Positions 6,775 to 7,902 of a DNA stretch of 7,902 nucleotides are shown piece after piece. Below the pieces are notes generated by a model. It made no database searches and was not told the origin of the DNA. It was given only the letters and a program-made list of their open reading frames with translations. The first letter of the stretch is position 1. Every line of letters starts with the position of its first letter. A program made the position numbers and the translations under genes. Source of the stretch: an uncultured Pirellula sp. (GTDB taxonomy: Bacteria; Planctomycetota; Planctomycetia; Pirellulales; Pirellulaceae); assembly GCA_903837255.1 (NCBI GenBank), contig CAILTZ010000886.1, forward strand, positions 1-7,902, written 5' to 3'.

Positions 6775-7902
6775 ATGATCGAGAATCCAACCCAAGTCCA
6801 CTTGCAGCAACGCCGCCGAGCCTTTCTAAACGCCGCTGGAGTCGGCTTGGGATCGATCGCCCTGCAATCCCTGATGGCTCAGGAAACCCCAACGCCTCTG
6901 GGTGCGATCCGAGAGTTCCATGTTCCACCCAAAGTCAAGAACGTGATTTTTCTGTTCATGGCCGGGGGGCCTAGCCAACTGGAGTTGTTCGAGGACAAAC
7001 CCGTACTCAAAGAGTATCACGGCAAACTGCCTCCGGAGAGCTTGACCCAAGGCCGTCGTTTCGCGTTCTTGCCGGCAGATGCAAAATTGATGGGGAGCAA
7101 CCGCAAGTTCCAGCGCTATGGCCAATGCGGTATGGAGCTAAGTTCCCTGTTGCCTTTCCACCAGCAGATCGTCGACAAGGTTTGTTGGCTGCGCGGCATG
7201 AAGACCGATGTGTTCAATCACGGTCCTGCGAAACTTTTTATGAACTGTGGGTTCCAGGCCCCTGGGCGACCTAGCATAGGCTCCTGGGTGACCTATGGCC
7301 TAGGGACTGAATCGCAAAGCCTACCGGGCTTTGTTGTCTTGCAATCCGGTCCCCGTGGTCCTCGGGGCGGCAATACCCTTTGGTCGGCGGGATTCTTGCC
7401 CTCGAAGTTCCAAGGTGTACCGCTGCGAAGCCAGGGGAGCCCGATTCTGCACCTGGAGAATCCCAAGGGGGTATCGGGAAGTTTGCAGCAGAGCTTCATC
7501 GAAGCGACGAACGATCTGAATCGCTTGCGATACGAAGAAGTATCCGACCCGGAGATTCAGACCCGCATCGCGGCTTATGAAACCGCCTTTCGGATGCAGA
7601 CTGCGGCTCCCGAGTTGATGCGGATCGACGATGAGACCTCCGAAACCCTCGAGCTTTACGGAGCACAGCCAGGAAAAAGTTCTTTCGCGAACAATTGTTT
7701 GCTTGCCCGAAGGCTTGTCGAACGCGGCGTGCGATTCGTGCAGCTCTACCACACCGATTGGGACCATCACGGAGGAAAAAATCAGGACATCAATGAGGAC
7801 CTCGATAAAGTCTGCTTGGATGTCGATCGAGCGTCGGCGGCTTTGGTGCTCGATCTACAGCGGCGAGGATTGCTCAAAGACACCTTGGTGCTCTGGGGTG
7901 GA
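6775..7902 (+). CDS. DUF1501 family protein, Tat-exported, first 376 codons (3' end beyond window)
   Basis: DUF1501 proteins belong to the alkaline phosphatase/sulfatase-like fold group and are encoded beside PSD1 cytochrome genes across Planctomycetota; no enzymatic activity is firmly assigned. The N-terminus has a twin-arginine signal: R13-R14-R15-A-F-L followed by a hydrophobic stretch AAGVGLGSIAL, and a likely cleavage near MAQ (34-36). Family motifs seen are VIFLFMAGGPSQLELFEDKP (57-76), KTDVFNHGPAK (143-153), GRPSIGSWVTYGLG (164-177), LPGFVVL (183-189), LLARRLVERGVRFVQLYHTDWDHHGG (309-334) and TLVLWGG (370-376). The window ends just where the usual WGGEFGRTP motif begins, so roughly the last 70-110 residues are missing. 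The ATG at 6775 is 3 bases after the stop of the preceding gene, with only a weak Shine-Dalgarno, so translation is probably coupled to it. The N-terminal motif has Q68/E70 where many relatives have His/Asp (GGPSHxD). Confidence 0.94.
   Translation, partial: MIENPTQVHLQQRRRAFLNAAGVGLGSIALQSLMAQETPTPLGAIREFHVPPKVKNVIFLFMAGGPSQLELFEDKPVLKEYHGKLPPESLTQGRRFAFLPADAKLMGSNRKFQRYGQCGMELSSLLPFHQQIVDKVCWLRGMKTDVFNHGPAKLFMNCGFQAPGRPSIGSWVTYGLGTESQSLPGFVVLQSGPRGPRGGNTLWSAGFLPSKFQGVPLRSQGSPILHLENPKGVSGSLQQSFIEATNDLNRLRYEEVSDPEIQTRIAAYETAFRMQTAAPELMRIDDETSETLELYGAQPGKSSFANNCLLARRLVERGVRFVQLYHTDWDHHGGKNQDINEDLDKVCLDVDRASAALVLDLQRRGLLKDTLVLWGG

Noticed and set aside
7321..7770. 149-codon open frame on the minus strand
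   Set aside because: Antisense to DUF1501, whose reading frame continues unbroken with family motifs.

Overview
The window looks like chromosomal DNA of a planctomycete (Planctomycetota, probably a Pirellulaceae-type lineage). The main evidence is the rightward gene pair: a cytochrome-type protein with the PSCyt1-PSCyt2(DUF1549)-PSD1(DUF1553) layout, followed 3 bases later by a DUF1501 protein. This pairing is highly expanded in, and largely typical of, Planctomycetota and some relatives. The genus and species cannot be read from the sequence. No tRNA, rRNA, insertion sequence or CRISPR array was seen.

Left half, minus strand: the N-terminal 684 codons of DNA polymerase I (polA, running off the left edge at base 1), with an intact 5' nuclease and intact proofreading exonuclease motifs; the polymerase domain proper is mostly outside the window. 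Upstream of it in transcription order, 74 bases away and on the same strand, lies a PitA-type low-affinity inorganic phosphate transporter. The two may be co-transcribed. The short gap between them can fold into a nested stem that covers the polA start codon.

Centre: a 137-base divergent intergenic region between pitA (minus) and the cytochrome gene (plus). It holds a perfect 14-base tandem duplication and three CTGTA-type heptamers. Two of these are spaced 11 bases apart, the geometry of a PhoB (Pho box) site, about 50 bases upstream of the phosphate transporter start.

Right half, plus strand: the 1039-residue exported di-heme-type PSCyt1/PSCyt2/PSD1 protein, then a DUF1501 protein (alkaline-phosphatase/sulfatase-like fold family) with a twin-arginine signal, cut by the right edge after 376 codons. 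They are tightly coupled and probably act together outside the cytoplasmic membrane; no member of this pair has a firmly established biochemical role.

Nothing here is a proven new system. The points most worth a second look are a candidate sliding-clamp motif (QPLLF) on an acidic N-terminal tail of Pol I, the Pho-box-like repeats in the divergent promoter region, the beta-rich module between two coiled coils inside the cytochrome protein, a cluster of short tandem duplications around the start and first third of that gene, and a strong excess of the palindrome CGATCG.
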